This document shows positions 42,601 to 50,793 of a DNA stretch of 64,000 nt, piece by piece. This DNA is from JAENVT01 sp040005915. GTDB lineage: Bacteria > Actinomycetota > Acidimicrobiia > Acidimicrobiales > Ilumatobacteraceae. A program made the translations under genes and the position numbers. The first letter of the stretch is position 1, and each line of letters begins with the position of its first letter. The stretch covers positions 1 through 64,000 of the forward strand of contig JBDTYA010000060.1 of the NCBI GenBank assembly GCA_040005915.1, in the 5' to 3' direction. A model generated the notes under the pieces. The model made no database searches. It was not told the origin of the DNA and worked only from the letters and a program-made list of their open reading frames with translations.

Positions 42601-42675
42601 ACCGTTGATGGCGGCGGCCAACCATCGCAACAGTTGGGCGCGTTGCAGGATTCGCCCGACGATGTCGACTACCAC
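39643..42675 (-). CDS. STAND-type ATPase with C-terminal adenylate/guanylate cyclase domain
   Basis: 1010 residues. N-terminal ATPase: Walker A DGPPGVGKSTLV (about residues 27-38) and Walker B LLVVDDAQWLDE. The middle is a long helical-repeat region (TPR-like). From about residue 845 a class III cyclase homology domain is seen: VMFTDIVDSTRLM (first metal Asp), TSTGDGFSSWF (second metal Asp) and a complete fold to the C-terminus. The Lys of the common VKTTGDG motif is a Thr here, so substrate choice is unclear. The GTG at 42675 has GGAGGT four bases upstream, one of the strongest ribosome binding sites in the window; an ATG at 42756 is the alternative. No LuxR helix-turn-helix is present. Confidence 0.9.
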   Translation of the reverse strand: MVVDIVGRILQRAQLLRWLAAAINGQPVVVVLDGPPGVGKSTLVDWLVAEAEGRGTSHRVVSVPENGDITPEVQLGAGSIDEQLNGGPPHLLVVDDAQWLDETGRHHVEHLAFRLGTASLTGQTARMFLLLVVRDEATSSPVVGRLIDEPITRRLTLTPLDDREARELARRISPALTDQRTIARLVELSGGNPLTLGALADAIALGEVLPSPASTTGTIPVEVAWRARLATLSEDALRTAVIIALLDPMTLHHGPGSCDPLAGEQQSVDELVAIGAVRRAAGSAGFTHPLLRTTALDLATDDVIVEVAASLLDSLETTDGAASAATLVRLSAAAKRSGTDHHRTLVLTAFDEAIARSSWSAAGDLAEHLVGTAIDLPDRAYWLERLGKARFNELDRDEATASLLEAADAYASYAAGLADDATVAACLGARAECLLLALRTDFTRGGPRRHTELDGLVAALIEDVAIDRMWRARAAAILAEVSYAAPLHDRRQMLIDTALSLSDGLDDPLTEMMVNIGGGLHRMAMLDLVGATDAFSAAEAASLRQPDPWWHGGILARRAVIELSAGRPMDTVSSATVAIDRSAKVSNWAEHGIALAVRAVANTRLGRFADADNDTESTILSARRADSGDPFALCLPAAMWRRAVRGDEPGVAAIVALAEQHRMVVPFAEFVAATVLRGVDAALEELRPRWRPPRRGIEARNIGFHSAQFDAAILAGDLEVVDALFTAFEDAHERGVRASFDWPLGIALLMATGAIELGDDSADRWIQSAEQSAAVAGSVLEQSLLRVQRARHAFMSGAGGQAELDQSRAALEMLDGLGAPLLARLHRERLTSVAGRIGMPSGRVRTVMFTDIVDSTRLMASAGNAAWAVILGEHHRIVRSIVGMHRGSIMTSTGDGFSSWFEHPHDAVDAANALHRAIEHASLVVAGGAVGVRVGLASGSVFDLGGDASGLAVAEAARVMSTAAAGETHISRSVIDHGLDITIGRSLGLHSLKGLPAPIEVFALASQDAT

Positions 42676-42765
42676 CTTGACCTCCGTCTCGAGACTACGC
42701 CACCCACTGCGCGGCAGACCCTTCGGATTGTGCGAGCTGAATACCGGCGGTCGCATGACGAGCAG

Positions 42766-42771
42766 TAACGT
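42766..42771 (+). promoter_or_regulatory. Putative -10 element (TAACGT) of dxs
   Basis: Eleven bases before the ATG at 42783, leaving a leader of only about four bases. Confidence 0.4.
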
Positions 42772-42782
42772 TCGTCTCCGTC

Positions 42783-44729
42783 ATGTCGCTGCACGAGATC
42801 CGTAAACCTGAAGACCTGCGGGGCCTCAGTTACGCCGAGCTCGAAGACCTGGCAGGGGAAATACGTGACTTCGTGGTGCAGGCGGTCGCCGAGACCGGAG
42901 GACACCTGGGTTCCAACCTCGGGGCCGTCGAATTGACCCTCGCGCTTCACCGAGTGTTCGACTCGCCGACCGACGCGATCCTGTGGGACACGGGACACCA
43001 GGGCTACATCCACAAGATCGTCACCGGTCGCCAGAACCGGTTCGACCAACTTCGTCAGGCTGGTGGCCTCTCCGGGTACCTCAGCCGCGAGGAGAGCGTG
43101 CACGACTTCGTCGAGAACAGCCACGCCTCCACCATCCTTTCGTACGCCTACGGCATGTCGGTGGCGCGCGAGGCGGGCACCGACAAGCACCGGCACATCG
43201 TCGCCGTCATCGGCGATGGTTCGATGACGGGCGGAATGGCGTACGAGGCACTGAACAACATCGGCCATTCCGGCCAGAGAGTCATCATCGTCCTCAACGA
43301 CAACGGCCGCAGCTACGCGCCGACGATCTCCAATCTCACGGCCGGCCCGACCCCGCTCGATCGGGCGATGGCCGACCACCCCAGCCTGCCGGCGCGCATC
43401 ACCGACCGGCTGTCGCACAGCCTGACCAACATCCGCCTCAACCCGGTGTACGTCAAGCGACAACGCAAGCTCGAACAGTTCCTCCGCGAGTTGCCCTACG
43501 TCGGTCCGCAGGCCGAGAAGGGTGTCGACGCGTTCAAGGCCGCGGTGCGCGAGTTCCTGCAGCCGCCGTCTTTCTTCGAAGCGCTCGGTGTTCGCTATGT
43601 CGGCCCCATCGACGGTCACGATGTCGAGGAGCTCGAGCGCACATTCCTCAATGCGATCGAGCTGTCCGCCGAGGGGCCGATCCTCGTCCACGTCGTCACG
43701 CAGAAGGGCCGCGGCTATTCGCCGGCGGAGGATGACGACGAGAAGCACCTCCACGATGCGCCGGTCTTCGATCCGGCCATCGGGCCACCGCCGGCGATCC
43801 CGTCGGGATACACCCAGGCGTTTGCCGAAGGCATCATCAAGGAGGCCGAGGCCGATTCGCGTGTCGTCGCGATCACCGCGGCAATGGCCGGGCCGACAGG
43901 GTTGATCCCGTTCCAGAACCGGTTCCCGGACCGCTTCTTCGACGTCGGGATCGCCGAGCAGCACGCGGTCACCGGCGCCGCCGGCATGGCGATGGGTGGC
44001 CTGCGACCGGTCGTCGCGATCTACAGCACGTTCCTCAACCGGGCGTGGGATCAAATCGTGTACGACGTCGCGCTCCATCGTCTCCCGGTCGTGTTCTGCC
44101 TCGACCGTGCCGGCGTCACCGGCGACAACGGCCCGAGCCACCACGGTGTCTACGACCTCGCGCTGCTCGCCAAGGTTCCCGGCATGCGCGTCCTGGCACC
44201 GTCGAGCGCCCAGGAGCTGCAGGTGATGCTGCATGACGCGCTGGAGTTGGCGGAGGCCGGGCCGGTGGCCATCCGATATCCCAACGGCACCGCGCCGCAG
44301 GTCGGCGAGCATGAAGTGGGCGTCGGTCTGCACGCACACCGGTTGCGCGCCGGCGACGGAGCCGTGTGCATCGCCGCGATCGGCAAGCTGGTCACCGCAG
44401 CCAACCAGGCTGCGGCGATGCTTGCCGGGGAGGGCATCGACGCGACGGTGTGGGATGTCAGGTCGTGTGCGCCGCTCGATCCGGCGATGATCACCGACGC
44501 TGCCGAGCACCGCCTCGTCGTGACATGTGAGGACGGCATCCGCGACGGCGGCATCGGCATGACGATCGCCGATCAGGTGCACGACATCGCCAACGTACCG
44601 GTGAAGGTGCTCGGCCTGCCGAGCCGGTTCATCCCGCAGGGCAAACCCGACCGGATACTGGCGCAGCTCGGCCTCGACGCCGAGGGAATCGCAGCCTCTA
44701 TCCGCCAGCACATCGCCGACACTGCCTAG
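42783..44729 (+). CDS. dxs: 1-deoxy-D-xylulose-5-phosphate synthase
   Basis: 648 residues. It condenses pyruvate and glyceraldehyde 3-phosphate in the MEP isoprenoid pathway with thiamine diphosphate. Seen: GGHLGSNLGAVELTLALH, the TPP motif GDGSMTGGMAYEALNN, YVGPIDGHDVEEL, RFFDVGIAEQHAVTGAAGMA with the catalytic Glu, and DRAGVTGDNGPSHHGVYD. Full length with a normal C-terminus. Divergent from the ATPase-cyclase gene. Confidence 0.97.
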   Translation: MSLHEIRKPEDLRGLSYAELEDLAGEIRDFVVQAVAETGGHLGSNLGAVELTLALHRVFDSPTDAILWDTGHQGYIHKIVTGRQNRFDQLRQAGGLSGYLSREESVHDFVENSHASTILSYAYGMSVAREAGTDKHRHIVAVIGDGSMTGGMAYEALNNIGHSGQRVIIVLNDNGRSYAPTISNLTAGPTPLDRAMADHPSLPARITDRLSHSLTNIRLNPVYVKRQRKLEQFLRELPYVGPQAEKGVDAFKAAVREFLQPPSFFEALGVRYVGPIDGHDVEELERTFLNAIELSAEGPILVHVVTQKGRGYSPAEDDDEKHLHDAPVFDPAIGPPPAIPSGYTQAFAEGIIKEAEADSRVVAITAAMAGPTGLIPFQNRFPDRFFDVGIAEQHAVTGAAGMAMGGLRPVVAIYSTFLNRAWDQIVYDVALHRLPVVFCLDRAGVTGDNGPSHHGVYDLALLAKVPGMRVLAPSSAQELQVMLHDALELAEAGPVAIRYPNGTAPQVGEHEVGVGLHAHRLRAGDGAVCIAAIGKLVTAANQAAAMLAGEGIDATVWDVRSCAPLDPAMITDAAEHRLVVTCEDGIRDGGIGMTIADQVHDIANVPVKVLGLPSRFIPQGKPDRILAQLGLDAEGIAASIRQHIADTA

Positions 44730-44731
44730 CC

Positions 44732-45532
44732 GTGGCCAACGAACGCTTCGATCGCTACACGCGCCTTCGGATCGAACACCTCGAACACGGCGTGATGCTG
44801 ATCACGCTGTCGAACCCGGGCAAGCTCAACGCAACCGATGGCGCGATGCACGCCGAGCTGTCGACGATCTTCGCCGACGTCCAGGCCAGTCCCGAGATTC
44901 GCGCTGTCGTCGTCACGGGCGAGGGCAAGGCGTTCAGCGCCGGCGGCGATCTCGACTGGATCGCCGAGCAGGTCGGCAACTACGAGCGCACCATGTCCGT
45001 CATGCGCGAGGGCGGCAACATCGTGCGCACGATGATCGAATGCGACACGCCGATCATCAGCGCGATCAACGGCGTCGCGGTCGGCGCCGGTCTTGCCGTC
45101 GCGTTGATGGCCGACATCTCGATCATCGACCAGGACACCAGATTCACCGATGGCCACATCCGCCTCGGTGTCGCCGCCGGCGATCACGCCGCGGCGATCT
45201 GGCCGCTGTTGTGCGGCATGGCCAAGGCCAAGTACTACCTGTTGACGAGTGACTTCCTCGACGGGCGCGAGGCCGAGCGGATCGGGCTGGTGTCGAAGGC
45301 ACTGCCCGCCGACGAGGTCTTGCCCGAGGCGTTGGCGATCGCCGAGAAGTTGGCGTTGGGTCCTCGCCAGGCCACGCTGCTGACCAAGCGTGCCCTCAAT
45401 CACTGGTTGCGTCAGGCACTGCCCGGCTTCGAGGCGTCGTTGGCGTACGAGATGCTCAACTTCCTCGGTCCCGATGCCGCGGAGGGCCTCACGGCCCTGC
45501 GCGAGAAACGCCGCCCCGAGTTTCCCCGATGA
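44732..45532 (+). CDS. Enoyl-CoA hydratase/isomerase family protein
   Basis: 266 residues of the crotonase fold. Seen: the oxyanion-hole motif AFSAGGDLDWIAEQV, INGVAVGAGLAVALMADISI with the second backbone contact, and the C-terminal GPRQATLLTKRALNHW. The usual catalytic Glu pair is not clear: the segment FTDGHIRLGVAAGDHAA has a Gly/Asp arrangement, which favours a member with altered chemistry. GTG start two bases after the dxs stop; the next gene overlaps its stop (ATGA). Confidence 0.88.
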   Translation: MANERFDRYTRLRIEHLEHGVMLITLSNPGKLNATDGAMHAELSTIFADVQASPEIRAVVVTGEGKAFSAGGDLDWIAEQVGNYERTMSVMREGGNIVRTMIECDTPIISAINGVAVGAGLAVALMADISIIDQDTRFTDGHIRLGVAAGDHAAAIWPLLCGMAKAKYYLLTSDFLDGREAERIGLVSKALPADEVLPEALAIAEKLALGPRQATLLTKRALNHWLRQALPGFEASLAYEMLNFLGPDAAEGLTALREKRRPEFPR

Positions 45533-46332
45533 GCGCGGCCACGTCGGACGAACTCGATCGCGACCTCGCCGCCGACCTTGCCTTCGCCCTCGAGCTGGCC
45601 GATCTTGCCGACGCAATCAGCCTGCCGTACTACCAGCAGCGTTCGTTCAGCCTGGATTGGAAGGCCAATCACACCGAGGTTACGCAGGCCGACCGCGAGA
45701 CGGAGTCGGCCATTTCGAACGCTGTCCTCGATCGTCGGCCCGGCGACGGACTGTTCGGTGAGGAGCACGGGTCGGCCGGCGACGGCGGATCACCCTGGCG
45801 ATGGATCATCGATCCGATCGACGGCACCTCAAACTTCGTACGCGGCATCCCTGTCTGGGCCACGCTGATCGCCTTGACTCACGTCGACCGCGGTCCGTTG
45901 GTCGGAGTCGTCTCGGCGCCCTCGTTGGGCCGGAGGTGGTGGGCGGCCGGCGGGCTCGGCGCGTTCGCCGACGGCCGGGCCTGCCACGTCTCGACGGTTG
46001 CCGAACTGGGCGAGGCCCAGGTCTGCGTGACCTTCTCGAAAGGTTGGGACGAAGCGGGCCTCACCGGCGAGCTCGTCGCCCTCCAACAGGCCGCGTACCG
46101 GGCCCGCGGCTTCGGTGACTTCTGGCAGCACATGCTGGTCGCCGAAGGAGCGATCGACCTGGCCATCGACGCCATCGGCCTGGCGCCCTACGACCTCGCG
46201 GCCGTGATGGTCATCGTCGAGGAGGCCGGGGGCACCTTCACCGATCGCCACGGCGAACGCACCTACCTCCACGACACCGCCGTCTCGTCCAACGGTCTCC
46301 TGCACCACCACACCGCACCCCTCGCCGGCTAG
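45529..46332 (+). CDS. hisN: Histidinol-phosphatase of the inositol-monophosphatase family
   Basis: 267 residues. It removes phosphate from L-histidinol phosphate in histidine synthesis in actinobacteria. Seen: VTQADRETESAI, LFGEEHGS (metal Glu), WRWIIDPIDGTSNFVRGIPVWATLIAL (metal Asp motif DPIDGT) and APYDLAAVMVIVEEAGG at the C-terminal metal site. The FVRGIPVWATLIAL stretch is that of the HisN branch rather than of inositol phosphatases. ATGA overlap with the crotonase gene suggests a transcriptional unit dxs-crotonase-hisN. Confidence 0.88.
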   Translation: MSAATSDELDRDLAADLAFALELADLADAISLPYYQQRSFSLDWKANHTEVTQADRETESAISNAVLDRRPGDGLFGEEHGSAGDGGSPWRWIIDPIDGTSNFVRGIPVWATLIALTHVDRGPLVGVVSAPSLGRRWWAAGGLGAFADGRACHVSTVAELGEAQVCVTFSKGWDEAGLTGELVALQQAAYRARGFGDFWQHMLVAEGAIDLAIDAIGLAPYDLAAVMVIVEEAGGTFTDRHGERTYLHDTAVSSNGLLHHHTAPLAG

Positions 46333-46553
46333 CGCGCCGCGCTTCTCCTGCCGCCCACCAGCCACCCGGCGATTGACGGCTGCGGCCCCCTCTACGGTTC
46401 CCCCGTCGCCAAACGCTGCGAGCTCTGAACGGCGTTCACACCGGGGTTGCGGTCCGCAGTCTCGTCGATGGGCCCTCCATGCGGCCGGTGAGCACGTCGT
46501 CGACGACGCGAGGTGGGCGACGAAGTCGGTAGGAACGGTCATGGCGAACCACG

Positions 46554-46559
46554 TAGCGT
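46554..46559 (+). promoter_or_regulatory. Putative -10 element (TAGCGT) of the Cys/Met-type PLP gene
   Basis: Seven bases before the ATG at 46567. Lies in a 234-bp non-coding stretch in which I see nothing else certain. Confidence 0.5.
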
Positions 46560-46566
46560 TGGATCG

Positions 46567-47730
46567 ATGAGCGACAGCCACCAGCCGGCAACGCGGGCCA
46601 TCACCGCCGGCCGCGCCCACAGCCGCAGGTCGCTCGCCCCGGCGTTGTGGGCCAGCACGACGTGGGAATCCGATGGGTTGGTCGACGCCAACCGCCGGGC
46701 CACTGCGACGCGCGCCGGCGAGTTCTACAGCCGGTATTCCAACCCGACCGTTCGATCGTTCGAGGACGCGATCGCGTCCCTCGAAGGGGCCGACGATGCG
46801 TTGGCATTCGCCTCGGGGATGGGCGCCATCGCCACGGTGATATTCGCGTTGTGCTCGACCGGCGACCACATCGTCGCCCAGCGGCAGTTGTACGCGGGCA
46901 CGCTCGCGTTCCTGCAGGGCCCCTGCCAGAGAATGGGCATCGACGTCACGCTGGTCGATGGCACCGAACCCGGCGCGTTCACCGCCGCACTGCGGCCGGG
47001 GCGCACGATGCTGGCCCTCGCCGAGACCCCGTCGAATCCGCGGCTCGAGCTCGTCGACCTCGACGAGTTGGGCGCTGTGCGAGGGCCGATCATTGTCGTC
47101 GATTCGACCTTCGCCACACCGCTCGGTCAGCAGCCGCTCGCCCACGGTGTGCACCTGTCACTGCACTCGGCCACCAAGGGCATCGCCGGACTCAACGACG
47201 CGACACTCGGGGTCGTCGCCGGCGAGCAGGAGTTGATCGATGCCATCTGGGCGTACTCGGTGCTGCACGGCTCCACGCCGTCGCCCTACGACGCGCTCAA
47301 CGCCATCCGTGGCATTCGCACGTTGGCGGTGCGCACCGCCCATCAGGCCGCCTCGGCATTGCACCTCGCCGAGGTGTTGGCCGACGAACCGGCGGTGTCC
47401 GTGGTGCACTACCCGGGCCTCGTGTCGCATCCCCAGTTCGACCTCGCCAAGCGCCAGATGCGCCACGGTGGCACGGTCGTGGCCGTCGAGCTCGCCGGGG
47501 GCCGCACCGCCGCCGAGCACTTCCTCGACTCGATACGCCTCGCCCGCGTGGCCACCTCGCTCGGCGGCCCCGAAACACTGGTGTGCCACCCGGCGACGTC
47601 GACCCACGCCAGCCTGACGCCGGCCGAGGCATCGACGATGGGTGTCAGCGAAGGCCTGCTGCGGATCTCGGTCGGTCTCGAGGACACCTCCGATCTGGTG
47701 AGCGATCTCACCGCCGCCCTCCCACGATGA
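46567..47730 (+). CDS. Trans-sulfuration (Cys/Met metabolism) PLP-dependent enzyme
   Basis: 387 residues of fold-type I. Seen: YSRYSNPTVRSFEDAIASLEGADDALAFASGMGAI (substrate and phosphate contacts), VDSTFATPLGQQPLAHGVHLSLHSATKGIAG with the PLP lysine in HSATKG, and a C-terminal LRISVGLEDTSDLVSDL. It is the cystathionine gamma-synthase/gamma-lyase or methionine gamma-lyase group; which one cannot be decided. Leaderless-type start at 46567. The hydrolase gene follows with an ATGA overlap. Confidence 0.9.
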   Translation: MSDSHQPATRAITAGRAHSRRSLAPALWASTTWESDGLVDANRRATATRAGEFYSRYSNPTVRSFEDAIASLEGADDALAFASGMGAIATVIFALCSTGDHIVAQRQLYAGTLAFLQGPCQRMGIDVTLVDGTEPGAFTAALRPGRTMLALAETPSNPRLELVDLDELGAVRGPIIVVDSTFATPLGQQPLAHGVHLSLHSATKGIAGLNDATLGVVAGEQELIDAIWAYSVLHGSTPSPYDALNAIRGIRTLAVRTAHQAASALHLAEVLADEPAVSVVHYPGLVSHPQFDLAKRQMRHGGTVVAVELAGGRTAAEHFLDSIRLARVATSLGGPETLVCHPATSTHASLTPAEASTMGVSEGLLRISVGLEDTSDLVSDLTAALPR

Positions 47731-48401
47731 CTCGTGTGCTGTGCCTGCACGGGCTCGGCGGAAGCGGGGCGACGATGTGGCCGATCGTGGCCGCTTGCAT
47801 CGACGCCGGGCACACGACGCCGACCCTGCCGGGGCACGGCACCGATCCGGCCGATCTCGTCGGTGTCACGTGGAGCGATTGGCTCGAGGCGGCCCGCGAC
47901 TGGGAAGCCGACATCGTCGTCGGCCAGTCGATGGGGGGTGATCTGGCATTGCAGCTCGCGGCCGAAGGACGGTGCCGCGGCGTCGTGGCCATCAACCCGG
48001 TCGCCCCCGATGTCGACGCGCTCGATGGACTCGAGTGGCGCAGGGAACGCGGCCTGCAGTGGATCGATGTCGCCCCATCGGCCGTGGGTGAGATCGCCTA
48101 CGAACGGCTGCCCATCGAATCGCTCATCGCCATGACGACGGGCGTGGCCGCCATCGATCTCACAGCGGTCTACCTGCCGGTTTTGCTGGTGACGAGTGCC
48201 GACGACGACGTCGTCGATCCGGCCTCTGCCGACGTCATCGCCGCGGCGTTGCCAGGGGACGTCGAGCGACTGCACCTTCGTCACAGCGGTCATGTCGCTT
48301 CACTCGACGAGGACCGACACCTCCTGCAACGCGCCATCGTCGACTTCGTCGACGCCAGGGTCAGTGGTAGTACGGGTTCTCGCCGGACGTGTGGTCGGTG
48401 A
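47727..48401 (+). CDS. Alpha/beta hydrolase (lipase/esterase-like)
   Basis: 224 residues. Seen: VLCLHGLGGSGATMWP (oxyanion), GQSMGG nucleophile elbow, LLVTSADDDVVDPASA with the acid, and HLRHSGHVASLDED with the His. The layout is that of carboxylesterases or monoacylglycerol lipases. Its 3' end runs 41 bp antisense into the NfuA-like gene; the last residues (SGSTGSRRTCGR) are likely a non-functional tail. Confidence 0.82.
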   Translation: MTRVLCLHGLGGSGATMWPIVAACIDAGHTTPTLPGHGTDPADLVGVTWSDWLEAARDWEADIVVGQSMGGDLALQLAAEGRCRGVVAINPVAPDVDALDGLEWRRERGLQWIDVAPSAVGEIAYERLPIESLIAMTTGVAAIDLTAVYLPVLLVTSADDDVVDPASADVIAAALPGDVERLHLRHSGHVASLDEDRHLLQRAIVDFVDARVSGSTGSRRTCGR

Positions 48402-49008
48402 GGTCGCGGACGCGTTCGATCGCGGGGATCTGTTCGACCAGCATGGTCTGAACGCCATCCAACATCGTCATGCGGCTCATCGAGCAACCGTGACAACCGC
48501 CACCCATCGTCAGGTAGGCAGTGCCCTCGCCGTCGTGACCGACGTACGACACGAAACCACCGTGTGCGGCCAGTGCCGGGTTGACCTCGACCTTGATCAG
48601 CGTCTCGACCTCAGCGCTGAGCGCATCGTTGGAGATGAGCCCCTCGACCGACGGGGCCTTCGGCTTGTTGGGATTGCGGATGACGAGGCCCTGCGTCGCG
48701 GTGTGGTCGAGCGTCGACCCTTCGAGCAGGTCGATCGCCGCGGCGGCGATGATCACCTTCAGGCTGCCGATCTCGGGACGGGTGTGGGTGCGAACCTCAT
48801 CGCTGAACGCGGCCTTGGTGACGACATCGAAGCTGAGGTCGTACTTGAAGTCTTCGCCAGGGTTGCTGACGATCTCGAGGCGAAGGCCGAGCAGAGGACC
48901 CTCCGGCTCGGTGTCTCGGAGCTTCACCAGCTCCTGCAATGCCTCGGGTGTGACGATGATGATCTGACCGATCTCGGTCTGTGCGGCCTCTGCGGCAAGT
49001 GGACTCAC
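48361..49008 (-). CDS. NfuA-like iron-sulfur cluster carrier
   Basis: 215 residues. The C-terminal NifU domain holds the cluster cysteines C172 and C175 (GGGCHGCSMSRMTM) in the usual context LIKVEVNPALAAHGGFVSYVG. The N-terminal region (VTPEALQELVKL ... LGLRLEIV) has the A-type scaffold fold with its cysteines missing, as in NfuA. It delivers [4Fe-4S] clusters to apoproteins. The GTG at 49008 lies seven bases after TAGCGT; the in-frame extension to 49047 is not family-like. Confidence 0.9.
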   Translation of the reverse strand: MSPLAAEAAQTEIGQIIIVTPEALQELVKLRDTEPEGPLLGLRLEIVSNPGEDFKYDLSFDVVTKAAFSDEVRTHTRPEIGSLKVIIAAAAIDLLEGSTLDHTATQGLVIRNPNKPKAPSVEGLISNDALSAEVETLIKVEVNPALAAHGGFVSYVGHDGEGTAYLTMGGGCHGCSMSRMTMLDGVQTMLVEQIPAIERVRDLTDHTSGENPYYH

Positions 49009-49015
49009 GGCGACA

Positions 49016-49021
49016 ACGCTA
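49016..49021 (-). promoter_or_regulatory. Putative -10 element (TAGCGT) of the NfuA-like gene
   Basis: Seven bases before the GTG at 49008. Same hexamer and spacing as before 46567. Confidence 0.5.
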
Positions 49022-49054
49022 CCGCCACGATCTCGATGTGGCGGCAACCGGCAG

Positions 49055-49822
49055 CTACCCGCCGCCGTTGCAAACGATGCGTTGGCCGGTGATGTAGGCG
49101 GCCCCTTCGCTGCACAACCACAGGACCACGTTGGCTACATCGAGGGGCTGGCACACCCGACCGAACGGGGCGGCGGCGTCGAGCGATCGCAGGTCCTCGA
49201 GCGAGCGATCGCCGGTGAACGCACGCGCCAGACGCACACCCATCTCTGTCTCGACAAGACCCGGGGCGACGATGTTGACATGGATGCCGTTGGCCCGCTC
49301 CTCTTTGGCCAGCGTGAACGCCAACGCCTCCATCGCGGCCTTGCCCATGTTGTACGGCGCGCCGTTCGCCGACATGTTCGAGGTTGCCACCGACGAGATC
49401 ATCACGACGTCTCCCCTCCCCCTGCCGCGCATGTGCGGCACCGCCAAGCGCGCCAGGTGATGCGGGCCGAACGCGTGAGCGGCAACGACACGCATCATCT
49501 CTGCAGGTTCGGTGTCGGCGACCGCGTTGCCCCGCGAGGCGATGCCGGCGTTGCACACGAGGATGTCGAGGCCGCCGAACTCGGCGACGACCGAGTCGAC
49601 CAACTGCCTGCACGCTTCGGGGTCGTCTACCGACGCCTGATGTGCCGACGCCTCGCCGCCCCGCTCGCGGATCCCGGCAACGGTCTCGGCGGCAGCAGTC
49701 GCGTCGCGGCGATAGTTGACCGCGATCGTCGCGCCCTCCGAGGCCAGCAGTTCGCTGATGCCCCGACCGATGCCTCGACCGCCGCCTGTCACCAGCGCGA
49801 CGCGCCCATCCAGCTGACCCAT
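49055..49822 (-). CDS. Short-chain dehydrogenase/reductase (SDR)
   Basis: 255 residues of the classical SDR family. Seen: cofactor loop VTGGGRGIGRGISELL, NAG in LDILVCNAGIAS, catalytic Ser in VVMISSVAT, Y-x3-K in YNMGKAA, and GLVETEMG. It resembles FabG-type 3-oxoacyl reductases. AAGGGGA stands eight bases before the ATG at 49822. Divergent from the cation efflux gene. Confidence 0.88.
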   Translation of the reverse strand: MGQLDGRVALVTGGGRGIGRGISELLASEGATIAVNYRRDATAAAETVAGIRERGGEASAHQASVDDPEACRQLVDSVVAEFGGLDILVCNAGIASRGNAVADTEPAEMMRVVAAHAFGPHHLARLAVPHMRGRGRGDVVMISSVATSNMSANGAPYNMGKAAMEALAFTLAKEERANGIHVNIVAPGLVETEMGVRLARAFTGDRSLEDLRSLDAAAPFGRVCQPLDVANVVLWLCSEGAAYITGQRIVCNGGG

Positions 49823-49872
49823 GGCAGTGATCCCCTTTGTGTTCGGACTGCGGCAATGCCAACCTTGCACCC

Positions 49873-50793
49873 ATGGAAGAGGGCAGCCGGAAGGCAATCA
49901 TCGCCGCGTTCTTCGCCAACCTCGGCATCGCACTGGCCAAGTTCACCGGGTTCCTGCTGACACGTTCTGCGGGCCTGCTGGCGGAATCGGCCCACTCGCT
50001 GGCCGACACGGGCAACCAGGCACTGCTCATGCTGGGATCGAAGCGTGGCAAGCGGCCGGCAGACAGTGCCCACCCGTTCGGCTATGGGCCGGAACGGTAC
50101 TTCTGGGCCTTCGTCGTGGCGCTCGTTCTGTTCAGCATGGGCGGTCTCTTCGCCCTGTACGAGGGGATCGACAAGCTGCGTCACCCACACGAGGTCAAGA
50201 ACGCGGCCGTGGCCTTCGTGATCCTGCTGATCGCCGTCGCCCTCGAGAGCTACTCGCTGCGGACCGCCGTCAAGGAGTCGAACCACGTGCGTCCGGAGGG
50301 CATGAGTTGGATCACGTTCATCCACACCTCCAAGTCGCCCGAGTTGCCGGTGGTGCTGCTCGAAGATGTCGGCGCCGAGATCGGCCTCGGCTTCGCGCTG
50401 ATCGGGTTGGTCCTCGCCGAGACCACCGGAAACCCGCGATGGGATGCCGTCGGCTCGGTGGCCATCGGTCTGCTGCTGGTCGGCATCGCTCTGGTGCTGG
50501 CCAGGGAGATGAAGCCACTGCTGATCGGCGAGGCCGCCAGCGACAGCGACCTCGAGAAGATCCAGTCGGCACTCGCCACGTCGGTCGACGTGATCTCGGT
50601 CATCCACCTGCGCACCATGCACCTCGGGCCCGACAACCTGCTGCTCGCCGCGAAGGTCGATTTCGATCACTCGCTGTCGGTCGAGGCCCTGGCCCATGCA
50701 ATCGATCAGGCCGAGCTCGCCCTGCGCGCCGCTGTGCCGAAGACGACCACGATCTACATCGAGCCCGACATCCGCCGGCAGCAGCCGCAGTGA
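49873..50793 (+). CDS. Cation diffusion facilitator transporter
   Basis: 306 residues, six membrane helices. Seen: the CDF signature SAGLLAESAHSLADTGNQALLMLG with the metal residues of helix II, HPFGYGPERYFWAFVVAL, VVLLEDVGAEIGLGFALI for helix V, and a C-terminal cytoplasmic domain (IQSALATSVDVISVIHLRTMHLGP). Exports divalent metals such as zinc, cobalt or manganese in exchange for protons. The ATG at 49873 follows CAACCT by seven bases. Coupled to the DMT gene. Confidence 0.88.
   Translation: MEEGSRKAIIAAFFANLGIALAKFTGFLLTRSAGLLAESAHSLADTGNQALLMLGSKRGKRPADSAHPFGYGPERYFWAFVVALVLFSMGGLFALYEGIDKLRHPHEVKNAAVAFVILLIAVALESYSLRTAVKESNHVRPEGMSWITFIHTSKSPELPVVLLEDVGAEIGLGFALIGLVLAETTGNPRWDAVGSVAIGLLLVGIALVLAREMKPLLIGEAASDSDLEKIQSALATSVDVISVIHLRTMHLGPDNLLLAAKVDFDHSLSVEALAHAIDQAELALRAAVPKTTTIYIEPDIRRQQPQ

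Noticed and set aside
42669..44711. A 680-codon open frame antisense to dxs
   Set aside because: Long antisense frames are common in high-GC DNA. This one is Arg/Val/Asp-rich without family motifs and lies opposite a full-length dxs.
46333..46566. A minus-strand GTG frame of about 38 codons ending RLRTATPV, in the gap before the PLP gene
   Set aside because: The tail looks protein-like, but there is no ribosome site, no proper -10 spacing and no partner gene. Too short to support.
48390..48401. The last residues of the hydrolase at 47727 as a functional extension
   Set aside because: They overlap the NfuA-like gene antisense and do not match the hydrolase fold, so they are treated as a tail.
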